59,555 bases of DNA from assembly GCA_016937215.1 (NCBI GenBank), contig JAFGWI010000027.1:1-59555 (forward strand), written 5' to 3'. Position 1 is the stretch's first letter, and every line of letters starts with the position of its first letter. A program made the translations under genes and the position numbers. Below are positions 24,562-34,798 of this stretch, one piece after another. The stretch comes from Spirochaetales bacterium. GTDB lineage: Bacteria; Spirochaetota; Spirochaetia; SZUA-6; JAFGRV01. The notes beneath the pieces are model-generated. The model was not told the DNA's origin. It made no database searches and saw nothing but the letters and a program-made list of their open reading frames with translations.

Positions 24562-25715
24562 AATCTTTCCCTTCATAAAAGCAGCACTAGATGTGTCAAG
24601 GATGATTCGAAACATATAACCCAGGCAAATCTTTACTACCTGCCTTGCTGGCCATGGTATTAATCTTATTTATTAACCACTCAACAAGGTGCTGCTAAAT
24701 CTTCTCTCTTGTAATATGAATATACACAATCGCTAAAATCTCCGCAATGAAAGGGGCACGTTTTTTTTTAAAATTTACTTCATCAAATTGATGCTATTCT
24801 TAATCCAGCTTTTTTATTTTTAATTACGAATTAAAAAATATAACGAAAGTTTTTTAGATTTTTCAATCAATCGAAAGTTCAAATCGATTTAAATGCCATT
24901 ACAGATCTAAAAACATAAATATAGGAGTTTCGTCTTAAGCACATTTCGAAGATCAGCCTATACACAAATTAAAAAAATCAGGTTAAACTTAATATTAACT
25001 TTGATTGGACTCAACAGAAAGTGGTTTGAATGGCTGGTATTTGTTTGAAAAAACTGTCTCTGTGCTTGGACAACTCAGGAATCGAATTCAAAAAGGGTTT
25101 TTTTAAAAAGAGATTCGCGACGCGCATCCAGGCGAAAAACCTTTGAAACAAAAGAAAGGTCTATCTTTAAAAGAGGCTTTTGCACAACCTCAAAACACGA
25201 GGATGAGACAAAAACCCCATTACATAAAGCCAAACAAACCCATAGATAATGCTTCTGCCACCAATTTATGAGAACAATCCAAAGAAAAGACCAGCATGAA
25301 TAATGACGGGAAATAAAGAAAAAAACTGAAGAGGGGGCTTTACCATGAGAGTAAAGAGCATCACCAACGAGAGGAGGCGTAATTCATGCTGAACCCCTTT
25401 TATTGATTCACAGCACCTGTTTAGCTAAATCACAATTTGGCTTTAAATGCATTAGGGACAGGAGACATGGCTTGCTTTTTTTTAAAAAATTACAAGTCAA
25501 AGCGTTTTCTGTTGTCTTATTTTCGGCAAGGCTGGATGTACACAGTGAATGCCACTGAGCATTTACGGCCAGAGGCCGGATAACCCAGTCTGCCAAAGGC
25601 AGACAACGCCCAAAAAGCATAGGTGCTAAACAAACAGGATTCACAAAATACAAAGGGGTTCCAAAATTTTCAATTTTATAATTAATCAGAAACGAAAATC
25701 AAAACGGAGGAAAAA
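24562..25715. other. Long AT-rich spacer before the glucuronoxylanase gene
   Basis: About 1.15 kb has no convincing gene. A frame of about 38 codons at 25030 lacks a ribosome binding site. The only clear structure is a partial palindrome-repeat relic at 25546-25612. The strong GGAGG for the next gene lies at its end. Confidence 0.4.
25546..25612. repeat. Relic of the palindrome repeats
   Basis: GTGAATGC/GCATTTAC (25546-25567) matches the second repeat family. It is followed by a GTCTGCC/GGCAGAC hairpin and the ending AACGCCC, the right-hand end of the three-hairpin family. It may be a chimera or two adjacent fragments. Confidence 0.55.
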
Positions 25716-27752
25716 ATGGATCTCAAGGCAAAAAAAATAATTCTTGCGGCCCTTATCACACTATTAGGCTTTATGATGACAAGCGCAATGGCTGCTGATG
25801 TCAATGTTAACCTTTCATCGACCAAACAGATTATCAAAGGATTTGGCGGCATGACCCACCCTGTATGGATAAGCGACCTGACAAGCGCTCAAGTCGATAC
25901 GGCTTTTGGAAATAATGACGGTCAAATCGGAATGACCATTCTTCGTATCCATGTTGATGAAAACAGCAGCAACTGGAGCAAGGAAATCAATACAGCAAAA
26001 AGAGCCCAGTCCCTCGGCGCATTAGTTTTTGCTTCTCCATGGAACCCGCCAAGCGGCCAATGGACCACTGTCAATGGCGTAAAACGAATAAACACTTCAA
26101 CCTTCAGCCAATACGCCAATCACCTCAATTCTTTTGTTGATTATATGACACAAAACGGTGTGGAGCTTTATGCCATCTCTGTTCAGAACGAACCCGACTA
26201 TGCCCATGAGTGGACAGAATGGTCAGCCACTGAAATTGTCAATTTTTTAAAAGCCTATGGAGCCAACATCAAAACACGTGTTATTGCTCCAGAATCCTTC
26301 CAATACAGAAAACAACTGTCAGACCCCATTTTAAACGATGCTCAAGCCCTTGCCAATATGGATATCCTCGGCGCCCATTTATATGGAACACAATTAAACC
26401 AATTCCCCTACCCGCTTTTTAAACAAAAGGGCCAGGGAAAGGAACTCTGGATGACCGAGGTCTATACAGATAGCAACACCGATGCTGATTCATGGCCAAA
26501 TGCCCTGGAGGTTGCCTATAATATCCACAATTCCATGGTGGAAGCGGAATTTAACGCCTATGTCTGGTGGTATATCCGAAGGTCCTATGGAATGATAAAA
26601 GATAACGGCAATATCAGCAAACGCGGCTATTGCATGTCCCAATTCACCAAATTCATTCGCCCGGGTTTCTATCGAGTAGATGCTAACAAAAACCCCAAAA
26701 GCAATGTTTATGTATCAGCTTACAAAAGCGGTGATAAAATCGTCGTTGTTGCGGTAAACCGCAACAGTTCCAACCAATCCGTTAGCCTTGCTCTCAATGG
26801 CGCGGACCTTCAAACCCTGACACGCTATACCACCTCTGGCAGCAAGAGCATGAAAAATGATGGCGCGGTTAATATTTCCGGCGGCCTTTTCAACCTGACT
26901 TTGGATTCTCAGAGTGTGACGACCTTTGTCGGCGGCTTCGAAGAAGGTACGCCGGTTGTGACTGAAGCGCCCACACCTTTTAACACACCAATGCCGGAAA
27001 ATGAAGCTTTTTATAAAGGCGGCCCTTTTAGCCTTAACGGGTCTTCTGATTATTATGATTTACCCGACAATCTTACCGCGAGCATCGACGACTTTTCCAT
27101 TACCTTAAGGGTAACTCTCAATTCTGTTGACACATGGACACGCCTTTTTGACTTTGGTGGAAATTCAGATGTTTTCATGATGATGACCCCCTCCTCCGGC
27201 AACACAAGCAAGCCCTATTTCTGTATTACCACCTCAGGAAACGACGGCGAACAAGGGATAGACTCAAGCATTGCCATGACAGCCGGCACCGAATACCACA
27301 TGGCCATTACCAAGCAAGGTACAACAGCTATTCTCTATATCAATGGTGAGGAAACAGGTAGAAACGCCACTATGACCTTACGCCCGGCTGATCTGGGAAG
27401 CACAAGCAATAACTTCCTTGGACGTTCCCAATGGGAAAACGACCCCCTCCTGAATGGCACCATCACTTCATTCCAGTTCTTCAATCGCGCCCTGAGCGCC
27501 GCTGAAGTAACAGAAGACTACAATGGAACTGTGGTCACACCAGTGCCTCAGGGCAAAAAAGGCGATGTTAACGGAGACAATGTCGTAAACATCGTTGACG
27601 CGCTGCTGGTCGCCCAGTTTTATGTTGGCTTGCCGATTGAAGGCACTTTTATTGAAGCAAACGGCGACACCAATTGTGATAATGTTATCAACATAGTCGA
27701 TGCCTTACTGATTGCCCAGTACTATGTTGGCCTTGAAAACAGCTTTTGCTAA
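25716..27752 (+). CDS. Secreted GH30 glucuronoxylanase with LamG and dockerin-like repeats
   Basis: This 678-residue secreted enzyme probably cuts glucuronoxylan near 4-O-methylglucuronic acid branches. A signal peptide (ending SAMAA) is followed by a GH30 domain to about 415. The acid/base is Glu 159 in SVQNEPDY and the nucleophile Glu 248 in LWMTEVYT. The segment WWYIRRSYGMIKDNGNISKR is typical of GH30 subfamily 8, whose Arg contacts the glucuronate. A Pro/Thr linker and a LamG-like jelly roll (about 430-605) come next. The C-terminus has two dockerin-like calcium-loop repeats (GDVNGDNVVNIVDALL and GDTNCDNVINIVDALL), each ending YVGL. GGAGG precedes the start. Two hairpins follow the gene. 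Confidence 0.92.
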   Translation: MDLKAKKIILAALITLLGFMMTSAMAADVNVNLSSTKQIIKGFGGMTHPVWISDLTSAQVDTAFGNNDGQIGMTILRIHVDENSSNWSKEINTAKRAQSLGALVFASPWNPPSGQWTTVNGVKRINTSTFSQYANHLNSFVDYMTQNGVELYAISVQNEPDYAHEWTEWSATEIVNFLKAYGANIKTRVIAPESFQYRKQLSDPILNDAQALANMDILGAHLYGTQLNQFPYPLFKQKGQGKELWMTEVYTDSNTDADSWPNALEVAYNIHNSMVEAEFNAYVWWYIRRSYGMIKDNGNISKRGYCMSQFTKFIRPGFYRVDANKNPKSNVYVSAYKSGDKIVVVAVNRNSSNQSVSLALNGADLQTLTRYTTSGSKSMKNDGAVNISGGLFNLTLDSQSVTTFVGGFEEGTPVVTEAPTPFNTPMPENEAFYKGGPFSLNGSSDYYDLPDNLTASIDDFSITLRVTLNSVDTWTRLFDFGGNSDVFMMMTPSSGNTSKPYFCITTSGNDGEQGIDSSIAMTAGTEYHMAITKQGTTAILYINGEETGRNATMTLRPADLGSTSNNFLGRSQWENDPLLNGTITSFQFFNRALSAAEVTEDYNGTVVTPVPQGKKGDVNGDNVVNIVDALLVAQFYVGLPIEGTFIEANGDTNCDNVINIVDALLIAQYYVGLENSFC

Positions 27753-27780
27753 AACAGAATCATTTAGTATTTCTCTTATG

Positions 27781-27814
27781 AGATTCTTTCAAAACTGAGG
27801 TTTTGAAAGAATCT
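27781..27814. other. Perfect 15-bp hairpin after the glucuronoxylanase gene
   Basis: Arms AGATTCTTTCAAAAC (27781-27795) and its exact reverse complement (27800-27814) flank a TGAG loop. No U-tract follows, so it may protect the mRNA 3' end or be another palindromic repeat unit. Confidence 0.7.
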
Positions 27815-27867
27815 TGAAAATCGCGGATAAGTTATTTTATTTCCGGATAGCAAGTTATTTTTATAGT

Positions 27868-27908
27868 GCTGCCTGCAAATTGCCAATGTCAGGACTTTTG
27901 CAATTTGC
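27868..27908 (+). repeat. GCTGCCTGC palindromic repeat, copy 1
   Basis: The arms GCAAATTGC and GCAATTTGC enclose AATGTCAGGACTTTT. It matches the inverse of 59493-59533, where the third arm base differs (T for A) and its partner has changed to match. Confidence 0.65.
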
Positions 27909-27923
27909 TTTTATAGTTAAAGA

Positions 27924-27951
27924 AAAGCCCCGCGGAAATGCGGGGCTTTTT
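27924..27951 (+). terminator. Rho-independent terminator of the glucuronoxylanase gene
   Basis: The stem AAAGCCCCGC/GCGGGGCTTT has a GGAAAT loop and is followed by Ts. It is the strongest intrinsic terminator near this gene. Confidence 0.85.
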
Positions 27952-28151
27952 GCGCATTCCCACCTTCTGCAGTGAAATAATAATCACATACAAGCTGCTC
28001 TAGTAACCCACCTCGAAAAAAAGCAAAAGGATTTGACTTGCAAATTCACTTGCAACTACCTAAACTTAAATCATAATGGGTAAAATCTTATCAGTGGACA
28101 AAGAGCTTTATTTTCACAAAATACCTTTTCCAACAGAAAGGCTGTTTTAAG

Positions 28152-29447
28152 ATGGAAATACAGGACCTTTCCCATTTACTTAGTGAAATAATAAACAACA
28201 TAAACACTTTATCCAAAGAAGATACAAAGAGCAAACTAAGCGAATTTTTAACACTTTACCAGTTACAATATAATGAAATTCAACTAGGTTTCAAAATGCA
28301 GCAAGAAACCATTCTTAACTGGGAAGATGAACATCAGGAAGCTTTATCACTCATAATGTCACATCAAGCACAACAGATTGAACTGGAATATCTGCACAAG
28401 GAACTTCAAACAACCTACAAACGCCTGGAAGCCACTTCCCGTATCGATTACCTCACAAACCTGTTAAACAGAAGGACTTTAATCAATAGTATTGGCAATG
28501 AGATCAAACGAATCATGCGGCTCGAAGAAAAAGCCAGTTTTCATACCCAGGAAAATAAAAAAGAACCCCTTGTTACCGAATTTCTTGGCCATTATGCCTG
28601 CGCCTTTATTGACATTGATCATTTTAAAAACATCAATGACACCCATGGTCATGGCATCGGCGATGAGGTTTTAAAAAAACTCGGTGAAATTCTGATAAAG
28701 AACCTCCGATCAACCGATATTTGTGGCCGTTACGGAGGTGAAGAATTCCTGATTGCTCTGGCAGACACCAATTCACGGGACGCGATGATTCCTTTGGAAA
28801 AAATCGCGAAGATAATCAAAAAAACCAACTTCCGCGATGACCTGGGAGAATTGTTCAACATCACCATTAGTGCCGGCATTTCGGAATACTATCAAAGCGA
28901 TTCCAGCTATACCGACATGATAAACCGCGCAGATAAAGCCCTGTATTATGCAAAAAACAATGGAAGAGACATGGTTATCTGCTATGAAAACCAGTTTCAC
29001 AAACCAGAGGAAAAAAACACTCTCATCTTTAACCTTACTTCCAGCTGGTCCATGCTGGACTATGTGAAAAAAAAAATCAACAAACTGATTCACTCAGAGG
29101 ACAATTCCCTTTTAAATGAATCGCTGAAAATGGTTGAAGGGCTTTGTCTCCAAGCTATCCAACACGGCAGAGACCTGTCCATGAACCGAAAAATGGTCTG
29201 CCAAGTGGAAAACCATGACAACACCATCGAAATTACCATACAATTTCGCCTGATACACCTAGAGGATGCCAAAACCTTTCAGGAAGACCTTGAAAACAAC
29301 ATCATGCCCAGATTAACCTCGGACACGGTGTCACAGCAATTTCACAACCTCTTTGAATTGGCAGAAAAAAACCATTTTGACTTGAATATTGATATCAATG
29401 AATCGCCCCTCATAAAAATTCAAGCCCTTCGGCAAAAATCAGCCTGA
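28152..29447 (+). CDS. Diguanylate cyclase with N-terminal coiled coil
   Basis: This 431-residue soluble protein makes c-di-GMP. An N-terminal helical and coiled-coil region (about 1-95) may mediate dimerisation. The GGDEF domain (about 97-280) has the metal-binding segment FIDIDHFKNIND and the active-site loop GGEEF at 195-199. The inhibitory I-site RSTD lies just before it, so product feedback is likely. The last 140 residues form an unrecognised, probably regulatory, alpha/beta domain. It has no membrane segment and no EAL domain. Confidence 0.92.
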   Translation: MEIQDLSHLLSEIINNINTLSKEDTKSKLSEFLTLYQLQYNEIQLGFKMQQETILNWEDEHQEALSLIMSHQAQQIELEYLHKELQTTYKRLEATSRIDYLTNLLNRRTLINSIGNEIKRIMRLEEKASFHTQENKKEPLVTEFLGHYACAFIDIDHFKNINDTHGHGIGDEVLKKLGEILIKNLRSTDICGRYGGEEFLIALADTNSRDAMIPLEKIAKIIKKTNFRDDLGELFNITISAGISEYYQSDSSYTDMINRADKALYYAKNNGRDMVICYENQFHKPEEKNTLIFNLTSSWSMLDYVKKKINKLIHSEDNSLLNESLKMVEGLCLQAIQHGRDLSMNRKMVCQVENHDNTIEITIQFRLIHLEDAKTFQEDLENNIMPRLTSDTVSQQFHNLFELAEKNHFDLNIDINESPLIKIQALRQKSA

Positions 29448-29712
29448 AGCATCTTCTCAATCCCCGAAAAAGCAATCAAGGGATAGAGACAGCTTTACAC
29501 ACCAGAATTGACATCAGGCTTAACCTTCAGGACATAAATCGCCGACGCGGAAAGCGGGATATTTCAACCCAAACACCAATTTTTCATGAACACCAACAAT
29601 TGGATCAGCAAATCTGGACTGGATTTGCTGAAATTACAGGGAAAACCTGGTCAATTGAAAAAAAAAGCAGTATATTTATGATGAACAGTTCCTGTTCCTG
29701 TACCGGAGGTAT

Positions 29713-31014
29713 ATGATGAAACGAAGGATCCCCCTGTCCTTCCTGATGCTCTCAGCATTAATTTTATTTTCAAGCTGCAATCTAATAGTTGACGCGGTGA
29801 TAACCATACAGGATATGACCTCCCCTGCACCCAATTATATGGATACAGTTACACCCACCCCTGAGCCAAGCCCTGTAAGGCCGGTTCTCTATTCGCCTGG
29901 TATAGTTAATAATACTATGCCAAACTGGTCGTGGAGCACAAGCAACTCGGGAACAGGTCTGTTTCGCTACAAATTTGATGATTTTGATTTATCCTATGGT
30001 GCCACAGAAACAAACAGCATGTACTGCATGCCAGTATCGGCTTTTAGCGAAGGCAGTCATATTCTTTATCTTCAAGAAGAATTATCACCAGGAAATTGGT
30101 CCGAAACAGTATCAGGCGAAGCCATCATCGACTTGACAGCTCCTGCAACTGTCACCAGCAGAGATATGACAAGCGGCATGGATTTCATCATCGAAGGGTC
30201 CGCCTCGGATCTAAATGGCATCGCCTCTTACAACTGGAGTGTTTACAGTGGACCGGGTTATGCCTATTTTAGTGACAGCTACTCGCCCTCTACCATAGTA
30301 TCTTTCGATACTGACGGTAATTACACTCTAATGCTAACAGCCTGCGATTCAGCGGGAAACAGCAATAGCGATTATATTCAGCTAGTAAAGGATAGCTCAG
30401 CCCAGATGTATTATGCTTTTAACGGAAACTCAATGGATTCAAGCGGAAAGGGGCGTGATGCAAATCCTTTTTCCTCACCACTATTAACCTACGATCGTAA
30501 TGGTTATGGCAATTCAGCTTATGTTGTGGACATGGGTTATTTTATTGTTCCTCCGAGCTCACAACCGGATCTGTCAGCTGGTTTTACCATAGCCGCCTGG
30601 ATCAAACGCAACAATAACGGCGCTTCCACTTTCCAATGCATCATCGGCAATAATTACATAATTAATTTCGGCATAGGCATAAATTACCTATCCCAAAGAT
30701 TTTATATTTCAATCGGCGGACAGTCTTACAGCTTCTCTTCAAGTTATGATCCCACAGTCTATATTGATAATACTTGGCACCACTTTGCCGTAACCTTTAA
30801 CAACAGCATGAAAACCCTCGAACTTTATTATGATGGCTACCTGACAAGCAGCCTTTCCTGCCCAGCAACACTACCCCCCAACCCCACAGACAACCTGGGC
30901 ATTGGCAAGGACGGTAAAAATTCAGACAGTTTTGCCGGTGAAATTGACGACCTCTACATTTATGACCGCGTATTAAACTCATCAGAAATACATGACCTGT
31001 ATTTTAGGCCCTGA
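29713..31014 (+). CDS. LamG-domain lipoprotein
   Basis: This 433-residue lipoprotein has a signal ending LILFSSC. A Thr/Pro-rich linker (about 38-57) leads to two beta-sandwich-like modules (about 58-235; the second has PKD/Ig-like motifs such as GNYTLMLTACDSAGNS). A C-terminal LamG/concanavalin domain (about 245-425) has AAWIKRN and NTWHHFAVTFNN. It probably binds carbohydrate at the cell surface. GGAGG precedes a double ATG (29713/29716). It follows the secreted xylanase and the diguanylate cyclase but is not clearly cotranscribed with either. Confidence 0.82.
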   Translation: MMKRRIPLSFLMLSALILFSSCNLIVDAVITIQDMTSPAPNYMDTVTPTPEPSPVRPVLYSPGIVNNTMPNWSWSTSNSGTGLFRYKFDDFDLSYGATETNSMYCMPVSAFSEGSHILYLQEELSPGNWSETVSGEAIIDLTAPATVTSRDMTSGMDFIIEGSASDLNGIASYNWSVYSGPGYAYFSDSYSPSTIVSFDTDGNYTLMLTACDSAGNSNSDYIQLVKDSSAQMYYAFNGNSMDSSGKGRDANPFSSPLLTYDRNGYGNSAYVVDMGYFIVPPSSQPDLSAGFTIAAWIKRNNNGASTFQCIIGNNYIINFGIGINYLSQRFYISIGGQSYSFSSSYDPTVYIDNTWHHFAVTFNNSMKTLELYYDGYLTSSLSCPATLPPNPTDNLGIGKDGKNSDSFAGEIDDLYIYDRVLNSSEIHDLYFRP

Positions 31015-31377
31015 TAGTGACAGACAGGGGCGCGGTAGTGGAAAAATAGCTATGCCATTACGGGCTTTGAAAAACTTTGTTTAAAATCTTTACCCTGTGC
31101 TGGCAGATATGCTGGCACAGGGAGCATAGCAGCTTTAATATCCCTATTCAGCCATAAATAACAAATATCCCGCATCCCGCAGTGAATTGAGGTAATTTCC
31201 TATATTATTTAGAGTTAAGTTATTGTGATCCCGAATTCAAGCACTAAAATCTCCGTTTCTTTTTCTCTATAATATAAGAAACTACTATTTTGTGCGGAAA
31301 GTGGGAAAACATAGTTTACTCAGAAAATATGCTGGCTAAAAAATCAGCGAAACATCATAAAAATCAACCGTCCTGGG
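31015..31377. other. Convergent spacer with a shared 45-bp repeat
   Basis: This is the spacer between the LamG lipoprotein gene and the hydrogenase operon, whose 3' ends converge here. It contains the 45-bp repeat at 31261-31305. I see no strong U-tract terminator in either direction. Confidence 0.4.
31261..31305 (+). repeat. 45-bp repeat ending GTGCGGAAAGTGGG, copy 2
   Basis: This segment contains TATAATATAAGAAACTACTA and ends in GTGCGGAAAGTGGG. The inverse of 50818-50869 matches it over almost its whole length. The terminal 14 bp also occur at 71-84. It could be a solitary end of a lost mobile element. Confidence 0.6.
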
Positions 31378-33144
31378 CTAACGCTTATACTTGTCCCGGA
31401 CCTGATAGCTATTGTGAAGCAGCTCCATGGCCCTGGGGCCAAGGGGTTCGCCCAGAAAATCCTTGTATAATTCCTTGATGCTTTCGTTTTCATGGCTGGA
31501 TCGGTTTTTTTTCATGCTGTCATCCTTGAAAAGCCCCTGGGCCCTTTTTATACGGATTTCATTGGTAATTGGCCAGGGCTGCCCGCCGCCGCCTACACAG
31601 CCTCCAGGGCAAGCCATCACCTCAATAAAATGATAAGGCAGAGGGGCCTTGTTCCTGATGGCATTTTTCACACCTTCAATGATAAACTCCACATTTTTCA
31701 GCCCATGAGCGACAGCCACCTTCAGTTCATGACTGCCTATGGAAATAGAAGTTTCCTTTATTCCCTCAAGCCCCTGTATTTCCTTAAGCCCCATCCGAGG
31801 CATTTCCGTGCCTGTCATGAAATAATGGGCCGTGCGAAGCGTTGCTTCCATCACACCGCCGGAGGCTCCAAAAATGGTACCAGCGCCAGAGTAATCGCCA
31901 AGGGGCGAATCAGCCACAGCCAGAAAATCCAGCTCGCTGAAAATAATCCCCGCCTGTTTAATCATGCGGATGAACTCACGGGATGTAATGGAAATATCCA
32001 CATCAAAATAACCGCTGGCTGCCATATACTCGTTTCTTCGGATTTCATATTTTTTTGAAGTGCAGGGCATAATGGAGACCACAACAATATTTGACGGGTC
32101 AATCCCCATTTTTTGGGCATAATAGGTTTTTGTCAAGGTTCCTAAAATAGCGTGGGGCGATTTACAGGAGGAGAAATAAGGAATCATGTCGCTGTAGAAT
32201 TTTTCCATGTAATCCACCCAGGAGGGGCAGCAAGTGGTGATCAAAGGAAGCCGCTCTTCATTTTCTTCCAAACGCTTTACAAGCTCACTAGCCTCTTCCA
32301 TCACCGTGACATCAGCTCCGAAATTAGTATCAAAAACCTTTTTAAAACCTATCTTGCGCAAGGCATCATAGATCTGACCAACCAAATTGGTTCCCACAGG
32401 ATAACCAAAAGCCGATCCAAGGGATGTCCTCACCGAAGGCGCGATCTGGGCAATACAGAATTTACCAGGATCACTCAAAGCCCGCCAAACACGGCCGGTA
32501 TCATCCTGTTCGTAAATCGCGCCAACAGGACAATGAGCCGAGCACTGACCGCATTTCACACAGGGCGAATCATCAAGTGAAATATCACCCGCTGGTGTCA
32601 TCAAGGTTGAGAGCCCCCGGTTTTTAAAGGTCAGGGCCCAGACATTCTGCTCTTCCTGGCATACCGTTAAACAGCGACCGCATTTGATGCACTTGCGGGA
32701 ATCAAGAACAATAGCGCCGGTGCTGCAGTCCTTGGGAACATCGGAAACCAATGCAGGCAAGGTTTTTTCACGGATACCAAAATCCTCAGCCAACTGCTGA
32801 AGCTCACAGGTCCCGTTACGACCGCAGGTAAGGCATTCATTGGGGTGGGTACTCAGAATCAACTCCAGCACTGTTCGGCGTGTCGCAATAATCTCCGGGT
32901 CGTTGGTGACAACATCCATTCCATCTTCAGCTGGGGTACAGCAGGCGCGAAGCAATTGGGAACGCCCGGCAACACGAACCACGCAGATCCCGCAAGCACC
33001 TGTTGCCACCAGATCAGGATGTTTACACAAGGTCGGAATATTCACCCTGGCCTTGATCGCGGCTTCCAAAATAGTGGCTCCCTGTACTACCTCAACTGAT
33101 TTATGATTAATCTTAAGGCATATCTTTGTGCTTTTATCTTTCAT
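31378..33144 (-). CDS. hydA: [FeFe]-hydrogenase catalytic subunit (HydA/HndD type)
   Basis: This 588-residue catalytic subunit interconverts protons and H2. The N-terminus has a [2Fe-2S] domain (C40, C51, C54, C68), a His-Cys3 [4Fe-4S] site (H100, C104, C107, C113) and two ferredoxin [4Fe-4S] sites (C152-C162, C195-C205). The H-cluster domain shows L1 TTCCPSW (303-309), L2 MPCTSKKYE (from 359) and L3 MACPGGCVGGGGQP. The L1 Thr replaces the more usual Ser. It is the last gene of a four-gene operon, overlaps the HydB-like gene by 11 bp, and needs HydEFG maturases, which are not in the window. Confidence 0.95.
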   Translation of the reverse strand: MKDKSTKICLKINHKSVEVVQGATILEAAIKARVNIPTLCKHPDLVATGACGICVVRVAGRSQLLRACCTPAEDGMDVVTNDPEIIATRRTVLELILSTHPNECLTCGRNGTCELQQLAEDFGIREKTLPALVSDVPKDCSTGAIVLDSRKCIKCGRCLTVCQEEQNVWALTFKNRGLSTLMTPAGDISLDDSPCVKCGQCSAHCPVGAIYEQDDTGRVWRALSDPGKFCIAQIAPSVRTSLGSAFGYPVGTNLVGQIYDALRKIGFKKVFDTNFGADVTVMEEASELVKRLEENEERLPLITTCCPSWVDYMEKFYSDMIPYFSSCKSPHAILGTLTKTYYAQKMGIDPSNIVVVSIMPCTSKKYEIRRNEYMAASGYFDVDISITSREFIRMIKQAGIIFSELDFLAVADSPLGDYSGAGTIFGASGGVMEATLRTAHYFMTGTEMPRMGLKEIQGLEGIKETSISIGSHELKVAVAHGLKNVEFIIEGVKNAIRNKAPLPYHFIEVMACPGGCVGGGGQPWPITNEIRIKRAQGLFKDDSMKKNRSSHENESIKELYKDFLGEPLGPRAMELLHNSYQVRDKYKR

Positions 33145-34798
33145 GAGTATCTACTTCCCGGGTTGTTATGTATCCTTCAATTTCCTCTGGGAAATATTTC
33201 AGGGTCGAAAACACTGGATTAGCCGCAGCCTGTCCCAAACCACAGAGTGACGCATTTTTCATGGCCATGCAAAGACGTTCCAGCAATGCCAAATCATCAA
33301 GAGTGCCCCTTCCCTTTCGGATTTTCTTCAGCACCCCCAAAACCTGGGTACTCCCGATTCGGCAGGCAGCGCAGCGCCCGCAGGATTCGTCCACGGCAAA
33401 ATCAAGATAATATAAGAGCAAATCCAGAAGACTCACGGTTTGGTCAATAATTATAAATCCCCCTGAACCAATAAAAATCCCCAAGTCTCTGAGGCTTTCA
33501 TACTCAACCTTTACATCAAAGAAAGGAGGCGGTAAAATCCCTCCCGAAGGGCCGCCTATCTGAACGGCCTTGACCATAGTGCCGGTTTCAGCCACACCAG
33601 CCATGTGATAAACAATCCTTCCCAAAGAAATACCCATTGGCACCTCAATTAAACCCGAATTAAGCGCTGAACCTGTTATAGAAAAAACCTTGGTACCGCT
33701 GTTCCCCTCAGTACCGATAGCCCTGAACCAATCAGCTCCATTTCGAATAATGGGAGGAATATTTGCCAGGGTTTTGACATTATTTATCACCGTAGGCATA
33801 GTCCAAAGCCCTTTTACCGCGGGATAGGGCGGCCGGTGAGAGGGTGTGCCCCTCTTTCCTTCCATAGTGGCAATCAAGGCTGTTTCTTCACCGCAAACAA
33901 AGGTACCGGCACCCAATCTCACCTCGCAATCAAAGGAAAAATCGGTGCCTAAAATATTGTTGCCCAAAAGCTTCCAGTCCCGGGCTTGTTCTATGGCTTG
34001 CTCAATACGGCTGGCTGCCAAAGCGTATTCAGAACGAATAAAAACCCAGCCCTTAGCCGCGCCTACAGCAAAACCAGCAATAATGATGCCTTCTATCACT
34101 GAAAAGGGGTCAGATTCCATAAGGCTGCGATCAATATAAGCCCCGGGGTCGCCCTCATCTCCATTACAAATAATGTACTTTTCTGCGGCTTGCTGTTTAC
34201 GGGCAATGTCCCATTTGGCGGCTGTAGAAAAACCAGCCCCGCTTCGCCCTCTTAGGCCGCTTTTAGCCATCTCGCTTATCAAAGCTTCCGGGGTCATGGA
34301 GCTTAGCACCTTGACCAAGGCCATAAAGCCCTCTCGGGCAATATAAGACTGAATACGTGCAGGATCCACCTTACCGGTATTGGCCAAAACAATCTTCTTT
34401 TGTTCCGTAAAAAAAGGCAAATCCTGGGGAACAACAAACTGCTCAAGAAAATAGGGAAAGACAAAAGCGTCCTTTTGGCGAAAAACCTGAAGCACATATT
34501 CAAGAATGATCAAGCGAATCGTCAGGGAATCGATCTGCTTAAACAATACAGGCTCCCGGCCTTTCAGCTCGATGCGCACAAGAGGCCCCAGACTGCAAAG
34601 CCCCATGCAACCGGTGACAATCAATTTGATCCGGCCTGCAATATCATGGGAGGCAATACAATCGGTGATCGCCTGAATCACATCCTGACAGCCGGAACTC
34701 ACACACCCTGTTGACCCGCAGGTATAAATTATTCCGTCATACTTTTCCAGGTCACGGCATTCCTGTTCAGCGGTTTCACAGAGCCTTTCATAACTCAT
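33134..34798 (-). CDS. hydB: NuoF/HydB-like flavin subunit of the hydrogenase
   Basis: This 554-residue subunit takes NAD(P)H electrons. ATG 34798 (MSYERLCE) is chosen over an upstream start because GGGAG lies close before it and the longer form would run deep into the preceding gene. Residues about 15-110 form a thioredoxin-like [2Fe-2S] domain (CGSTGC, then VTGCMGLCSLGP). The NuoF core binds FMN and NAD(H) (GRSGAGFSTAAKW; NGDEGDPGAYIDR), and the SLBB and [4Fe-4S] region has SCGRCAACRIGS. The protein ends soon after this cluster and lacks the C-terminal two-[4Fe-4S] ferredoxin domain found in well-studied bifurcating HydB proteins. It overlaps both neighbours. Confidence 0.93.
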   Translation of the reverse strand: MSYERLCETAEQECRDLEKYDGIIYTCGSTGCVSSGCQDVIQAITDCIASHDIAGRIKLIVTGCMGLCSLGPLVRIELKGREPVLFKQIDSLTIRLIILEYVLQVFRQKDAFVFPYFLEQFVVPQDLPFFTEQKKIVLANTGKVDPARIQSYIAREGFMALVKVLSSMTPEALISEMAKSGLRGRSGAGFSTAAKWDIARKQQAAEKYIICNGDEGDPGAYIDRSLMESDPFSVIEGIIIAGFAVGAAKGWVFIRSEYALAASRIEQAIEQARDWKLLGNNILGTDFSFDCEVRLGAGTFVCGEETALIATMEGKRGTPSHRPPYPAVKGLWTMPTVINNVKTLANIPPIIRNGADWFRAIGTEGNSGTKVFSITGSALNSGLIEVPMGISLGRIVYHMAGVAETGTMVKAVQIGGPSGGILPPPFFDVKVEYESLRDLGIFIGSGGFIIIDQTVSLLDLLLYYLDFAVDESCGRCAACRIGSTQVLGVLKKIRKGRGTLDDLALLERLCMAMKNASLCGLGQAAANPVFSTLKYFPEEIEGYITTREVDTHER

